A stretch of 64,000 nt of DNA. Source: JALEFZ01 sp964564415. GTDB lineage: Bacteria > Bacteroidota > Bacteroidia > J057. The notes beneath the pieces were generated by a model. That model did no database searches. It saw nothing but the letters and a program-made list of their open reading frames with translations, and was not told the DNA's origin. The first letter of the stretch is position 1; every line of letters starts with the position of its first letter. The stretch lies in assembly GCA_964564415.1 (NCBI GenBank), contig CAZMAV010000004.1:124001-188000 (forward strand), given 5' to 3'. This document shows, in pieces, positions 25,999 to 35,482 of the stretch. Made by a program: the position numbers and the translations under genes.

Positions 25999-28900
25999 TT
26001 ATTTTAACTTCCCTGATTTGGCAGGTCTGGCCTTATTTAGTTCCTGCACCCTTCTGTAGATAGAAATCATAAATCCCGCTGTAAGGATAAAGGTTCCCAA
26101 CCAGAGAAGATTGATGAAGGGCTTTTGAATCGCTTTGATGATCACAAAATCAGCCTCAGGGTTGACAAAACGCCCTTGGAGATGAACCTTGTTCTGAGCG
26201 GGCTCAATGTCGACAAAAGCGAAATCCAGGCCAAACTCTTCGATTCCATCCTGGATCATGCCAGGATTGTTGCCCTTGATGGTAAAGATGGGACGGGCAG
26301 TCTTGGTATTGCCGCCATTCGTGACCTGAAGGTTAGCCGCAGCAGCTACATCGTAGTCCTGGAGGTCAGGTCTTTGGCTGAGGTCGATCAGGTTTTCCAA
26401 CTTAAAGGTAAAGCCTTCCCACTTGGCAGTTTGACCAATCTGCAGGTCCAGGCTGAAGTACTTGGTCTCTGCGCTTTCATCAGCTGGAAGGCTGGAGGTA
26501 TAGACATAGATGTCGCGGTTCCAGTATACCTTTCTGCTGGGATGAGGGATAAGACCTTCTTCGGCCTGGTTGAGCTCAGTCTGTGCGAAGACCGTAAATG
26601 AATCCCGCTTTGTGGCCCTGTTTTCAAACCTCAACCCAAATTCCATGCGGGTATTGATTCGCTCAGGCTGGAAAGCTGCCAGGTTTTCGTTGAGCTTTTC
26701 CTCGATCAACTCCATGTCCAGTTCTCCCATCAGTTCTTTTTGATGGTCTTCTGCATTATGCTCAGAAGAAACTTTCTGGCTTCCCTTTTTGAGGAAGGGT
26801 CCACGGGGCAGGATAAGGGCCCATTGATCTCCTGACTTATCGTCAAAGGCCAGTTTGAATTTGAGAATATTCTGTTCCAATACTTCAAGATCACTCACAG
26901 GAGCCTGGGCTTCCTTTTTACCGATGTAAGTAACATCATAACCCATGATCTGTGTCTTGAGACCTCTGGGAAGCAGGACATTGTCCACGCGTTCATCCTC
27001 GGGAAAGCGCTCCAGGTCGCCGGGCCTCAGGTTTTTGGATATGACAGAATCATAACCCGAAGAGAAAAGCATTCCAATCAGCATAAGGGCAAACCCAATG
27101 TGAACTACTGTTCCACCCATGACCTTTAATCCCTTCTTATTTTTCCTCAAAAGTGAAATTAGCACGTCTGTGTTGGCGAAAAAGCCAAAGAGGGCCGAGA
27201 ATAAAAGGAGTTCGTCAGCTACCGAAAGGATTCCATATTGGATATAGGCGATGGCCTTGTTGAATACATTTGTACTGGTCTGCTCGGGATCAATCATTGA
27301 AGCAAACTCTTCGTCGAAGGCAAATTCCCAATCGGCATACCAGATGGCTAGCATAACGGCTGATCCCGTCAGAACTGCCAACAGGAAGGGCCTAAAGAGA
27401 GCGTCTGCAATTTGCTTGCCCTTTACCCTTCTCCACCAAAGAAACTGTCCAATACCCGAAGCCACACCAAAGGCGATGGCAAACCATACATTCCAATTGT
27501 AATAAAACAACTGCACATTGGGGGGAGGGGCTAGATTGGTACCGAATATTTTATTGAATACGGGTAAAGAGGTCGTGAAGGTGATAACCAAAGAGGAAAA
27601 GAGAAAGACAAGAATCCCGACAAAAAGCCAGAATTCGGCGCTCCAAATCTTGGATTCATCTGCGCCTCTGGGTATGTCTTTTCCTCGAAAGATCATCATG
27701 ACCACTACAAAGGTTGTATAAAGGCCAATCAATACAAGCAACTGGCCCGTCAGACCCAGGTCGGTAAAGGTGTGAACGGAATTTTCTCCCAAGATACCCG
27801 AACGGGTCAGGAAGGTAGAGTACAGGACCAGGAGAAAGGTACCAATGATGAGCCACATGGCCATGCGCAGGTAGGCCTTGGTCTTGCGGAAGATCAGCAT
27901 GGCGTGGAGGGAGGCAACACCACATAGCCAGGGGACGAAGGAAGAGTTTTCCACCGGATCCCAATTCCAGTATCCTCCAAAATTCAGGGTTTCGTAGGCC
28001 CAGTACCCTCCCATGATGATGCCAATGCCGAGGATCATGACAGAAAAGCTCATCCAAGGCAAGGCGGGCTTGATCCAGTCGGTGTAGGACTTACGGATCA
28101 GGCTTGACATCACAAAGGCAAAGGGAATGGTCGTAGAGGCAAAACCCAGAAAGAGGGTCGGCGGGTGTATAACCATCCAATAATTTTGCAGAAGGGGATT
28201 GAGTCCATTTCCATTGGTAGGGACGAAGTTTGGATTGGAGGCCCAAACCTCATCTTCAGGAAAGGCAGCCTTGAGGGAAAGGAAGGGGGTAGATCCCAAC
28301 TTCCAGACTTCAGGCTCAAAAAAGACGGCAAAGAGCCCTACAGCCGCTAGTACCGCTCCTGAAAAAAGGGTCCAAAAGTGATTTTCTTTGGCCTGATGTG
28401 CAACATAAGCATAGATGAAGTACATGACCGTGTAGGCGATCATGACCAAGAGGTAAAACCAGAAGCCCAATCCTCCCAGACTTAGCTCGCTGCCTCCCGG
28501 AATAAAGGAAACACTGTAGCCCAACTGCCCCCGAAAAAGAAGGAGGAGAAAGGCAGCAGCTACGATGACAGAAGCCAGATGGAAATTTCCCTTTATGGGA
28601 AGCTGATCTCTGTTTCGGGCAAATTGATAGAGAAAATAGATGCCCGGTAGCAAGGCCAGCACCAGGTAAATTCCACTTACCCAAGAGCTATTGATGTAGA
28701 CCCCCAGGAGCATGGAAGACAGAATAAGGTTGATTGAGGCCAGAATAGCCAGGACGCTGTTTCTCCATTCTGATTTATTGAACAACAAAATGGAACCCAG
28801 GATGGCATGCCAAAAGGTCCAGAGCAAAAAGGACCCCTCTTGCCCTTCCCAGAAACAGGAAATCATGTAGTAGACGGGAAGCTCGTTTGAGGAGTGGGCC

Positions 28901-29136
28901 CATACGTAGTGATACTCGTATTGGTGGCTGTGAATGAGGTAAAAGAGGGTAACAATGATTCCTATGACACTACCCACATGAGCCATAAAACTAACCTTCC
29001 CCATTCTGATCCAGCTTTTTTGCTCTCCTCCTTCCCGCTGATCGGCCAATAGAAAGCTGATCATCGATACCAGGGCAGAGGAAAAAGCCAGGGAGACCAT
29101 TAATTCTCCGAGTTTACCTCCGGTGAATTCAAACAT
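25999..29136 (-). CDS. ccmF: Cytochrome c heme lyase subunit CcmF
   Basis: 1045 aa polytopic protein that transfers heme from CcmE to apocytochrome c in system I maturation. The tryptophan-rich WWD-type motif reads FGGYWNWDPVENSSFVPWL, and the helix-rich N-terminal half is typical. The protein is longer than the ~650 aa of proteobacterial CcmF because of a large extracytoplasmic C-terminal part (about residues 670-1010), ending in one more helix (INLLWLGTFILTAGFMI). It is the last gene of ccmBCDEF. Confidence 0.93.
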   Translation of the reverse strand: MFEFTGGKLGELMVSLAFSSALVSMISFLLADQREGGEQKSWIRMGKVSFMAHVGSVIGIIVTLFYLIHSHQYEYHYVWAHSSNELPVYYMISCFWEGQEGSFLLWTFWHAILGSILLFNKSEWRNSVLAILASINLILSSMLLGVYINSSWVSGIYLVLALLPGIYFLYQFARNRDQLPIKGNFHLASVIVAAAFLLLLFRGQLGYSVSFIPGGSELSLGGLGFWFYLLVMIAYTVMYFIYAYVAHQAKENHFWTLFSGAVLAAVGLFAVFFEPEVWKLGSTPFLSLKAAFPEDEVWASNPNFVPTNGNGLNPLLQNYWMVIHPPTLFLGFASTTIPFAFVMSSLIRKSYTDWIKPALPWMSFSVMILGIGIIMGGYWAYETLNFGGYWNWDPVENSSFVPWLCGVASLHAMLIFRKTKAYLRMAMWLIIGTFLLVLYSTFLTRSGILGENSVHTFTDLGLTGQLLVLIGLYTTFVVVMMIFRGKDIPRGADESKIWSAEFWLFVGILVFLFSSLVITFTTSLPVFNKIFGTNLAPPPNVQLFYYNWNVWFAIAFGVASGIGQFLWWRRVKGKQIADALFRPFLLAVLTGSAVMLAIWYADWEFAFDEEFASMIDPEQTSTNVFNKAIAYIQYGILSVADELLLFSALFGFFANTDVLISLLRKNKKGLKVMGGTVVHIGFALMLIGMLFSSGYDSVISKNLRPGDLERFPEDERVDNVLLPRGLKTQIMGYDVTYIGKKEAQAPVSDLEVLEQNILKFKLAFDDKSGDQWALILPRGPFLKKGSQKVSSEHNAEDHQKELMGELDMELIEEKLNENLAAFQPERINTRMEFGLRFENRATKRDSFTVFAQTELNQAEEGLIPHPSRKVYWNRDIYVYTSSLPADESAETKYFSLDLQIGQTAKWEGFTFKLENLIDLSQRPDLQDYDVAAAANLQVTNGGNTKTARPIFTIKGNNPGMIQDGIEEFGLDFAFVDIEPAQNKVHLQGRFVNPEADFVIIKAIQKPFINLLWLGTFILTAGFMISIYRRVQELNKARPAKSGKLK

Positions 29137-29173
29137 ATATTCTTATTTTTTCATCAGGGTTAAAACAAACTTA

Positions 29174-29572
29174 TCAAAGCTCGGACTTTTCTTCCGTAGC
29201 TTGAAGGTCGGTAGATTCAAACTTGGAAGGACACTTCATGACAATCTTATCAGCCACAAAGGTTCCTTCCTTATATCCTCCCACGACGACCACCTTTTCG
29301 GCGTTTTCGAAGTTGGTAGGCTTAGGGTCGTAATACTTGACCATTTCAGTGCGTTGCAGGGTATCCTGAAGGAAAAAGGTAAAGAGATCGCGTTGAGCGT
29401 CGTAGTTGGCCTGCTCACGATTGACCCATTTTCCTACAATATGGACCTGCTTATCGACTTTCTCTGCGTGGGTAAAGTCTGTGTAGATACTAGCAGACTT
29501 TGAAAAATTCAATCCCAGACTCACCACAAAGATGGCCAGTCCGACAAGAATGATGATGTGAATGGTTTTCAT
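29174..29572 (-). CDS. ccmE: Heme chaperone CcmE, cysteine-type
   Basis: 132 aa: an N-terminal anchor helix (IHIIILVGLAIFVVSLGL) and an OB-fold domain. It carries heme from CcmC to CcmF. In most bacteria heme attaches to a His in an HXXXY motif; here the corresponding site is VMKCPSKF, so the ligand residue is Cys114 and the Tyr position is Phe118. Cys-type CcmE (CXXXY) is known from Desulfovibrio and archaea. It lies 12 bases after ccmD and 37 before ccmF. Confidence 0.9.
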   Translation of the reverse strand: MKTIHIIILVGLAIFVVSLGLNFSKSASIYTDFTHAEKVDKQVHIVGKWVNREQANYDAQRDLFTFFLQDTLQRTEMVKYYDPKPTNFENAEKVVVVGGYKEGTFVADKIVMKCPSKFESTDLQATEEKSEL

Positions 29573-29584
29573 ATGGCTTCATTG

Positions 29585-29782
29585 TTATGACCGATGGTCC
29601 AAATTGTCCATTTTTTTCTCCAGGGCTTTCACTTTTCTTTGATTGATAACAAGATAGCCAATAAAGGCCAAAAAAATTACCAGGGTTACCGTCATGACAG
29701 CGTTGATCTTATCACTGGCAAAAAGCCACTCCTGCTGACTGCTTTCTTGCAGTAAAAATATAGACAAAACTGGATATATCAT
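29585..29782 (-). CDS. ccmD: CcmD-like small membrane protein
   Basis: 65 aa with one helix (AVMTVTLVIFLAFIGYLVI) and a basic C-terminus (INQRKVKALEKKMDNL). Size, topology and position between ccmC and ccmE fit CcmD, which helps release holo-CcmE from the CcmABC complex. Sequence conservation of CcmD is low, so the call rests mainly on context. Confidence 0.8.
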   Translation of the reverse strand: MIYPVLSIFLLQESSQQEWLFASDKINAVMTVTLVIFLAFIGYLVINQRKVKALEKKMDNLDHRS

Positions 29783-29794
29783 CTTTTATTTTGA

Positions 29795-30574
29795 TCAATT
29801 TTGTAGTTGTTGTTCCTCTGCGTAAGTCCTGTTGGCCAGATAATCATCAAGCCGCTCTTTGACGAGGGCCATTCTACTTTTTACTTCCCAGACCCAGACA
29901 CTGAGCAGGGAAAATCCCACAATAGAGATCAGCATGATCATGTAAGAGGTACCATCGTACTTCTTTTGGAAAATCATGGTTCCCTGTTCGGCTGTTGGGT
30001 GCAGACCGGGGAGCATTTTGGGCACGATGAAGAAGAGGGGAATCAGGGTAGCGTAGGCAAATATGTTATAGACCGCTGCTATTCTTCCCCTTTGTTCGGG
30101 CTCTGAGAATGAAGACCTAAGCAAAAAATAGCCGAGGTAAATCAACAGAGAAATAAGGGCACAGACCTGTATAGGGTCCCATACCCACCATGCCGAAAAA
30201 TCACTGCCCGGGAGATTCTCTCCCCAGGTGACCCTAGACCAGATGATGCCTGTAATCAGACCAATGATATTGAGCATGACACCTACCTCGGCGGCGATCC
30301 TCGCTTTGGCATCCAGAAGTATAGGATTCCCCTCTTTTTCTCGGTCGGGATCAAGGCGACGGAGGAGAAGGACACTCCATACAACAGAAATGGTCATTAC
30401 AACAATTTCACTGAACCACATGGGTACATGGTAAAAGAGGTTTCTGGACGACTGACCCCATATGGGATTGTAGGGCATTTGTACGAGCAAGCCATAAATC
30501 AAGGCAAAAGCGACGAGTCCTACTCCGAGGGCCTTGTATCCAACATTCCAAGCTGTTTTCATATAGGATTTCAA
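29795..30574 (-). CDS. ccmC: Heme exporter/handling protein CcmC
   Basis: 259 aa with six helices. The periplasmic WWD motif reads SAWWVWDPIQV (about residue 123), flanked by the histidines in FYHVPMWF and PGLHPTAEQG that ligate heme. CcmC loads heme onto CcmE. It ends 12 bases before ccmD. Confidence 0.93.
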   Translation of the reverse strand: MKSYMKTAWNVGYKALGVGLVAFALIYGLLVQMPYNPIWGQSSRNLFYHVPMWFSEIVVMTISVVWSVLLLRRLDPDREKEGNPILLDAKARIAAEVGVMLNIIGLITGIIWSRVTWGENLPGSDFSAWWVWDPIQVCALISLLIYLGYFLLRSSFSEPEQRGRIAAVYNIFAYATLIPLFFIVPKMLPGLHPTAEQGTMIFQKKYDGTSYMIMLISIVGFSLLSVWVWEVKSRMALVKERLDDYLANRTYAEEQQLQN

Positions 30575-30685
30575 CTATTCACCCGGGCCGAATGTTGCTC
30601 AATTAGCATGAAAAACCACCCTAAACTTTTAGCAGGGTAAATTTAGTATTTTTAAACGAAACTTATAGTTGATTTGTGTCAATCC

Positions 30686-31348
30686 TCAATCCCTCCACAC
30701 AAAAGGAAAGAGAATCACTGAAATAACAGATAGCACCGCAGTAATTCCCAAGAGTAGGAGGTAACTATCGCTGCTCAGTCCTGCATCAAGGCCTTCGACT
30801 GCATACCTTGACAGACGGATCAGGACCAAGAAGACAGGGACCAACAAAGGAAAGCTTAAAACGGCCATCAAAGTTCCCCGATTAGCGGCCTTGGATGCAA
30901 TGGCCGTAACCAGGGTCAGGTTGGCAGAAAGTGCTGCGGACCCCATCAAGGTGATGAGAAGCATAAGTCCTAATTTTTCGACCCTCACTTCACTCAAAAA
31001 AGAATAAGAAAAAAGGGCTACCGTAGATACTACTGCCAGCAAAAGCAAATTGTAGATCAATTTTGAAATGATGATGGCTGAGGGACTTACCACCCCATAA
31101 AGGTAAAGTCCTTGACCCGGACTTTCAGAAAGAAAGCTCTTGGCCACAGAATTGATAGCCACAAAAAGCATGATGATCCAGAAAATAATGTTCCAGATGA
31201 GGGGATTGAGTTTATTGACAAAAGCCAAAGAGATGACCACCACCATGCACAGGACATACATGATAAGACCATTGAAAGCATATTTCTGCTTCCACTCCAG
31301 GAGCAGTTCCTTCTTGAGAAGGATCAGAATTTCTTTTAGTAGGACCAT
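30686..31348 (-). CDS. ccmB: Heme exporter permease CcmB
   Basis: 220 aa, six predicted helices, with the CcmB-type N-terminus (LLKKELLLEWKQKYAFNGL) and SESPGQGLYLYGVVSPSAI. CcmB is the permease partner of the ATPase CcmA; no ccmA gene is present in this window. It is the first gene of the ccm set, 111 bases before ccmC. Confidence 0.92.
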   Translation of the reverse strand: MVLLKEILILLKKELLLEWKQKYAFNGLIMYVLCMVVVISLAFVNKLNPLIWNIIFWIIMLFVAINSVAKSFLSESPGQGLYLYGVVSPSAIIISKLIYNLLLLAVVSTVALFSYSFLSEVRVEKLGLMLLITLMGSAALSANLTLVTAIASKAANRGTLMAVLSFPLLVPVFLVLIRLSRYAVEGLDAGLSSDSYLLLLGITAVLSVISVILFPFVWRD

Positions 31349-31423
31349 TTTAGGACAAATGTAAAAAGTAATATGAATCAGGGTTTGGATAGGAGGGCTA
31401 TAATCAAACTCTTGAGCTAGGCA

Positions 31424-31894
31424 TCATCGCTTGCCCCAGTCCCAAAGCCTGTAGCTAAGTTCTTCTCCCAGATCACGGCCTTTGAGGCGGAGCATCATCA
31501 GGGCTTCAGCCCGGTGGTGGGACTCTCTGGCAATCTGGTGGGCCAAAAAATTGATCGGGTCCAATTTGAATCCCTTGATGTGCCCCCTCTCCATTCCCCT
31601 TTCCAGCATCCCTGCCATACCTTCGGCAGACTCTTCCAGTAAATTTTTGAGGTAATGCCGGTAGGTAAACTTTTTTCGATCCCCTGCTGTGCCTTTTTCC
31701 CAGATATCAGTGGCACCGACCTGCAGCCACACCCTCCTCAACTGATGGATGTAGGCAAAAACCCCGCCCACCTGTCGCTCCTCCCTATCCAGGGTATCTG
31801 CCAGCCAGGGCTCAGGAATGCGGTCTAGGGCAAAAATCAGGGTGCGTTCATGCCTGCGCCAACTTTCAAGCCAGGGGGAACTTTGTTCTTCCAT
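31424..31894 (-). CDS. DinB/YfiT-like four-helix metalloprotein
   Basis: 156 aa helical protein with a metal-site histidine pattern: His50 in VFAYIHQLRR and His126/His127 in ARESHHRAE. The DinB-like fold is often a thiol-dependent metalloenzyme, for example in low-molecular-weight thiol transfer. The substrate is unknown. It stands just upstream of ccmB on the same strand (75-base gap). Confidence 0.75.
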   Translation of the reverse strand: MEEQSSPWLESWRRHERTLIFALDRIPEPWLADTLDREERQVGGVFAYIHQLRRVWLQVGATDIWEKGTAGDRKKFTYRHYLKNLLEESAEGMAGMLERGMERGHIKGFKLDPINFLAHQIARESHHRAEALMMLRLKGRDLGEELSYRLWDWGKR

Positions 31895-32067
31895 CTTTAC
31901 TTTATTCTAATCCGGAGATAAAAAGCTCCTGCCTTAATCCGAGGTTTCTTGCATGTACATAAGTGTAAAATCCATTCCACATAACCAATGTCCATGTTAA
32001 GAGAGAGGCCAATTGACTTTCATACTTTATTCCAATAATAGTAATTTTGAATAAATTATAGTAGACT

Positions 32068-32673
32068 GTGAAACGAATCTCAATTTTTCTGATCTTCCTT
32101 CTCTCCCTTGCATATACCCCCTTAGAGGCCCAACTAGCTGCTGAAGCCAATTGGTACGAGGGCATGGTCGTCCTCCATTGGCAGGCCGTAAATGCTGCTC
32201 CTCTGAGTCATTTTGAAATATTGAAGGTAGATGTTTCAGGTCAAAAAAGGCGTATAGGGAGTATTTCGACCAAGGGCGATCCTTTTTTGCCGGAAAACTA
32301 TGTCTTTGTCGATGCCTCTCCTGACAGCAGCGCTCTATATTTACTTCTGGAGATGGGCAGAGAAGAGAAAGCTCCAATGTCCAAACACGAACTTATACCG
32401 GGCAGGAAATTCCTCCTTCTTCCTCCGCCTTTTCCCTTTAACCACAGCTTTAAAAACGACAGCCTCTTGTTATCCTCTACCCTACCCATCTATGGGAAAG
32501 TCCGCCTACAAGTTTGGGACGGAAATGGAAGAGAAAGGCTAAACCATGGCCTTTCTTTGAAAGGGGAGGCTCAGGGATGGAGCTTTCAGGCTTCATCATG
32601 GCCTTCGGGCATCTATTACCTGGAACTTTTCGGTGGTCAAGAGAAAAATATTTACAAGGTTTTTAAACCCTAA
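32068..32673 (+). CDS. Secreted protein with T9SS type-A-like C-terminal tail
   Basis: 201 aa starting at GTG. It has a signal peptide (ISIFLIFLLSLAYTPLEAQ), a fibronectin-like segment (VVLHWQAVNAAPLSHFEI) and a C-terminal domain ending in GIYYLELFGGQEKNIYKVFKP, close to the sorting tails recognised by the type IX secretion system. No enzymatic motif is seen. It converges with ispD with a 7-base gap. Confidence 0.7.
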   Translation: MKRISIFLIFLLSLAYTPLEAQLAAEANWYEGMVVLHWQAVNAAPLSHFEILKVDVSGQKRRIGSISTKGDPFLPENYVFVDASPDSSALYLLLEMGREEKAPMSKHELIPGRKFLLLPPPFPFNHSFKNDSLLLSSTLPIYGKVRLQVWDGNGRERLNHGLSLKGEAQGWSFQASSWPSGIYYLELFGGQEKNIYKVFKP

Positions 32674-32680
32674 GCTGGAC

Positions 32681-33397
32681 TTACAGGCCTTGACGGGCCA
32701 GGATTTCTTCTCCCACAGCCAGGTCCTCAGGAGTGGTTATCTTGATGTTGTCATAACTTCCCTCACTCAAAAAAATCTGACCTCCCATTTCCTGATACAG
32801 ACTTGCATCATCAGTAAAGGCGTCATGGGGCCGCTGCTGAAAGGCTTGGTGAATGTCTTTGAGTCGAAATACCTGCGGGGTCTGCACTTCTACATATTCC
32901 TCCCGGTCTACCGGGACAGAATCCCCTCCCTTCATCCGTCTTCGAAGGGAAGTCTTGACTGCTACGGAAACCACAGCAGAGCCTTTTTCTTCCGCCAGGG
33001 TGAAGGCCCATGTAAGGCTGGGGGGCTCAATAAAGGGCCTTACCCCATCGTGGATACCAACCAAGTGGCCTTCAGGATTATTTAGATGGGTCCATAAAAA
33101 ATCAAGTCCCGCCCAAACGGAGGCCGTCCTGCTCTCTCCTCCCTGACAAAGGTGAATCCTCGAAAGATGAGCTTCTTCCAAATGCTTGGAGGCCAGGTGC
33201 ACAAAGGTATCTCCATGAGCCTGAGGAAGGACCAGGGCCAATTGAAGTTCTTGATTCCAGTCCAGAAAACGCCTGAGGGTGTGGATTAGGATAGGTTCGC
33301 CTCGGAGCGGTAAAAACTGCTTGGGCAGTTGGGTTTTCATTCGCTTACCTGAGCCTCCCGCTACGATAATGGCACTTGGGATCATAGAAGACTTCAT
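32681..33397 (-). CDS. ispD: 2-C-methyl-D-erythritol 4-phosphate cytidylyltransferase
   Basis: About 238 aa. The nucleotidyltransferase N-terminus reads IIVAGGSGKRMKTQLPKQF, followed by ESRTASVWAGL, GIHDGVRPF and VQTPQVF, all conserved in IspD of the non-mevalonate isoprenoid pathway. The start at 33397 is chosen because the longer frame would begin inside the terminator stem of queA. An internal Met (MIPSAIIVAGG) four codons on is also possible. Confidence 0.93.
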   Translation of the reverse strand: MKSSMIPSAIIVAGGSGKRMKTQLPKQFLPLRGEPILIHTLRRFLDWNQELQLALVLPQAHGDTFVHLASKHLEEAHLSRIHLCQGGESRTASVWAGLDFLWTHLNNPEGHLVGIHDGVRPFIEPPSLTWAFTLAEEKGSAVVSVAVKTSLRRRMKGGDSVPVDREEYVEVQTPQVFRLKDIHQAFQQRPHDAFTDDASLYQEMGGQIFLSEGSYDNIKITTPEDLAVGEEILARQGL

Positions 33398-33402
33398 CAT
33401 TA

Positions 33403-33437
33403 AAAAGAGCAAGCCTCGGAGGGGAGGCTTGCTCTTT
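33403..33437 (-). terminator. Strong intrinsic terminator between queA and ispD
   Basis: A perfect 14-bp stem, AAAGAGCAAGCCTC (33404-33417) with GAGGCTTGCTCTTT (33424-33437), has a 6-base loop and is followed on the minus strand by U residues. It ends the queA transcript just before the ispD start, so the two are separate units. Confidence 0.9.
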
Positions 33438-33453
33438 GTGAGTAATAGATGTA

Positions 33454-34506
33454 TCAGAGGATAAGCATGGCATCGCCATAGCTGTAAAACTTATATTTTT
33501 CCTTCAGGGCTTCCTGATAGGCTTCCATCATGAAATCGTAGTCCATAAAGGCAGCTGTCATCATGAGTAGGGTGGATTTGGGCCTGTGCAGGTTGGTTAG
33601 GAAGGTATTGGCGATCTTAAAATCGTAGGGAGGATAGATAAATTTATCGGTCCATCCATCGGATGGATTGAGCATCCCCGAGGCGGAGACGGCAGATTCC
33701 AGGGAGCGCATGACAGAATTGCCTACTGCGAGTACCCTTCTTTTGGCTCGCTTGGCATCGTTGACCATTTCTCTGGTATTTTCCGGGATGACAAAATACT
33801 CCGAATCCATGCGGTGCTTAGAAAGGTCTTCGACTTCGACGGGGCTGAAGGTTCCGATACCGATGTGCAGGGTAAGGTGTGTTTCTTCCACCCCTTTAAG
33901 TTCAAATCGCTTGAGAAGTTCGCGGGTAAAGTGAAGTCCGGCTGTAGGAGCAGCTACGGCACCTACATTTTTCGCATAAACGGTCTGGTAATTCTTTCTG
34001 TCGTCCTCTTGGACCTTTCGGTTGATATAGGGAGGAAGTGGAGTTTTCCCCAATTTGTCGATCAGTTCGTGGAGTTCTTCATTTTCTCCATCGAAGAGAA
34101 AGCGAATGGTTCTTCCCCTGGAAGTGGTATTGTCCACGACTTCGGCGATAAGGTCATTTTGTCCGAAAAACAATTTATTACCAACTCGTATCTTTCGTGC
34201 AGGTTCTACGAGGACATCCCAGAGCTTTTGTTTGGCATTGAGCTCGCGCAGCAGAAATACTTCAATTTCGGCGCCTGTTTTTTCCTTCTGCCCGATTAGG
34301 CGTGCAGGAAATACCTTGGTATCGTTGAGAACCATGACATCCCCTTCGTCAAAGTACCCGAGAATATCTTTAAAAACTTTGTGTTCTATTTTTCCTGTAT
34401 CTCTGTGGGCGACCAGCAAGCGGCATTCATCCCGAGGTTCGTGGGGATGCTGGGCGATCAGTTCTTCAGGGACTTCAAAATTGAAGGCGGACAACTTCAT
34501 TGCCAT
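33454..34506 (-). CDS. queA: S-adenosylmethionine:tRNA ribosyltransferase-isomerase
   Basis: 350 aa. QueA adds the epoxycyclopentane ring to preQ1-modified tRNA in queuosine synthesis. Family-typical segments: AQHPHEPRDECRLLV, VLNDTKVFPARLIG, PLPPYI, AAPTAGLHFT, LHIGIGTF and NLHRPKSTLLMM. Length is normal. It is a stand-alone gene with a strong terminator; no other queuosine gene lies nearby. Confidence 0.96.
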   Translation of the reverse strand: MAMKLSAFNFEVPEELIAQHPHEPRDECRLLVAHRDTGKIEHKVFKDILGYFDEGDVMVLNDTKVFPARLIGQKEKTGAEIEVFLLRELNAKQKLWDVLVEPARKIRVGNKLFFGQNDLIAEVVDNTTSRGRTIRFLFDGENEELHELIDKLGKTPLPPYINRKVQEDDRKNYQTVYAKNVGAVAAPTAGLHFTRELLKRFELKGVEETHLTLHIGIGTFSPVEVEDLSKHRMDSEYFVIPENTREMVNDAKRAKRRVLAVGNSVMRSLESAVSASGMLNPSDGWTDKFIYPPYDFKIANTFLTNLHRPKSTLLMMTAAFMDYDFMMEAYQEALKEKYKFYSYGDAMLIL

Positions 34507-34767
34507 AGGGGGAGGAACTTAGCGTGATTTGGGTGAAAAAATTGACATGTAAAGGTAGGGGGTGAAAAAGTGAGAATCAAGGACTAAGGGTCAGAGATAA
34601 ATATTTTTGAGTCGGACATTTATTCTGATAGAAAAAAGAAAAATTCATGAAAGATCTCCGTGCCAGGCCTTGCCCCGACTTTTTACCTACTGTAACCTTC
34701 AAAAAGGCATCATCCTATGATTTCAACCACCTGCTTTACTATATTGTCAAAAAGAATTTTAATTTCC

Positions 34768-35319
34768 ATGAAGCAATTTTTGAGTGTACTCAGCTTTCTC
34801 CTTATCCTTTCACCCGCATCTGCACAGTGGGAGGTCAAATACAACTTCGGATTTCTCCTCGATCGTGCGGGAGAAGTAACGGTAGAGCGGATTTTTGCTG
34901 GGCATATAGGCTTAGAGGCCTTTGGCAGCTATGAAATCAACCGAGAAATCAGAGATTACGATTTCAACCTCGACTATTTTCGTTGGGGATGGAGTACGGG
35001 AATTTCGGGAAAATTTTATCCTTCTCCCCAGAAAAATGGAAGCGGTGTGGCCTTTGCAACCTATCTTCGGTTTAGAAAACGAACCTACACCAGTCCTTCT
35101 TTGGACTTCGATGCAGGTTACACGAGGTTCATCGCGGGTGTCAGTGCCACTTATAAAGAAATATTTTTTGACCACCTTTTGGTTGAGGCAGGTCTGGGAG
35201 GAGGAAGAGCCTTGTACCTGGAGTACAGCGACAATCCTTTTGGCGATTACCTGGACAGACAGAGCTACCTTGGAAACATAGATGTCCGCTTGCAATTATT
35301 GCTGGGATGGCGCTTTTGA
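34768..35319 (+). CDS. Outer-membrane beta-barrel-type protein (intact copy of a tandem pair)
   Basis: 183 aa from MKQFLSVLSFLLI with a signal peptide ending near SPASAQW. Alternating-strand segments (VKYNFGFLL, FYPSPQKNGSGVAFATYLRF, RLQLLLGWRF with terminal Phe) predict a small outer-membrane barrel. A decayed paralogue follows immediately (35483-36026), sharing WE-K-NFG-LL, GKFYP and NPFGDYL. The ATG at 34768 is chosen over 34717 because it begins the signal peptide. Confidence 0.75.
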   Translation: MKQFLSVLSFLLILSPASAQWEVKYNFGFLLDRAGEVTVERIFAGHIGLEAFGSYEINREIRDYDFNLDYFRWGWSTGISGKFYPSPQKNGSGVAFATYLRFRKRTYTSPSLDFDAGYTRFIAGVSATYKEIFFDHLLVEAGLGGGRALYLEYSDNPFGDYLDRQSYLGNIDVRLQLLLGWRF

Positions 35320-35482
35320 ACATCTTGATAAATGGTACACACCCTTGTTGACAATCAGCATAGTCTCACTGTTTTTTTTATTTTCACTCATTGCTATCTT
35401 TAAATTTCAGGCCAGTCCCGGTTACACAGGTTCCGGTTCAATGAAGAGGTATAAGAGCTATCTCAGATTCAAATTTCCATCC

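Noticed and set aside
31356..31363. TACATTTG as a -7 promoter element for ccmB
   Set aside because: It is 8 bases from the start codon and has no -33 element at proper spacing.
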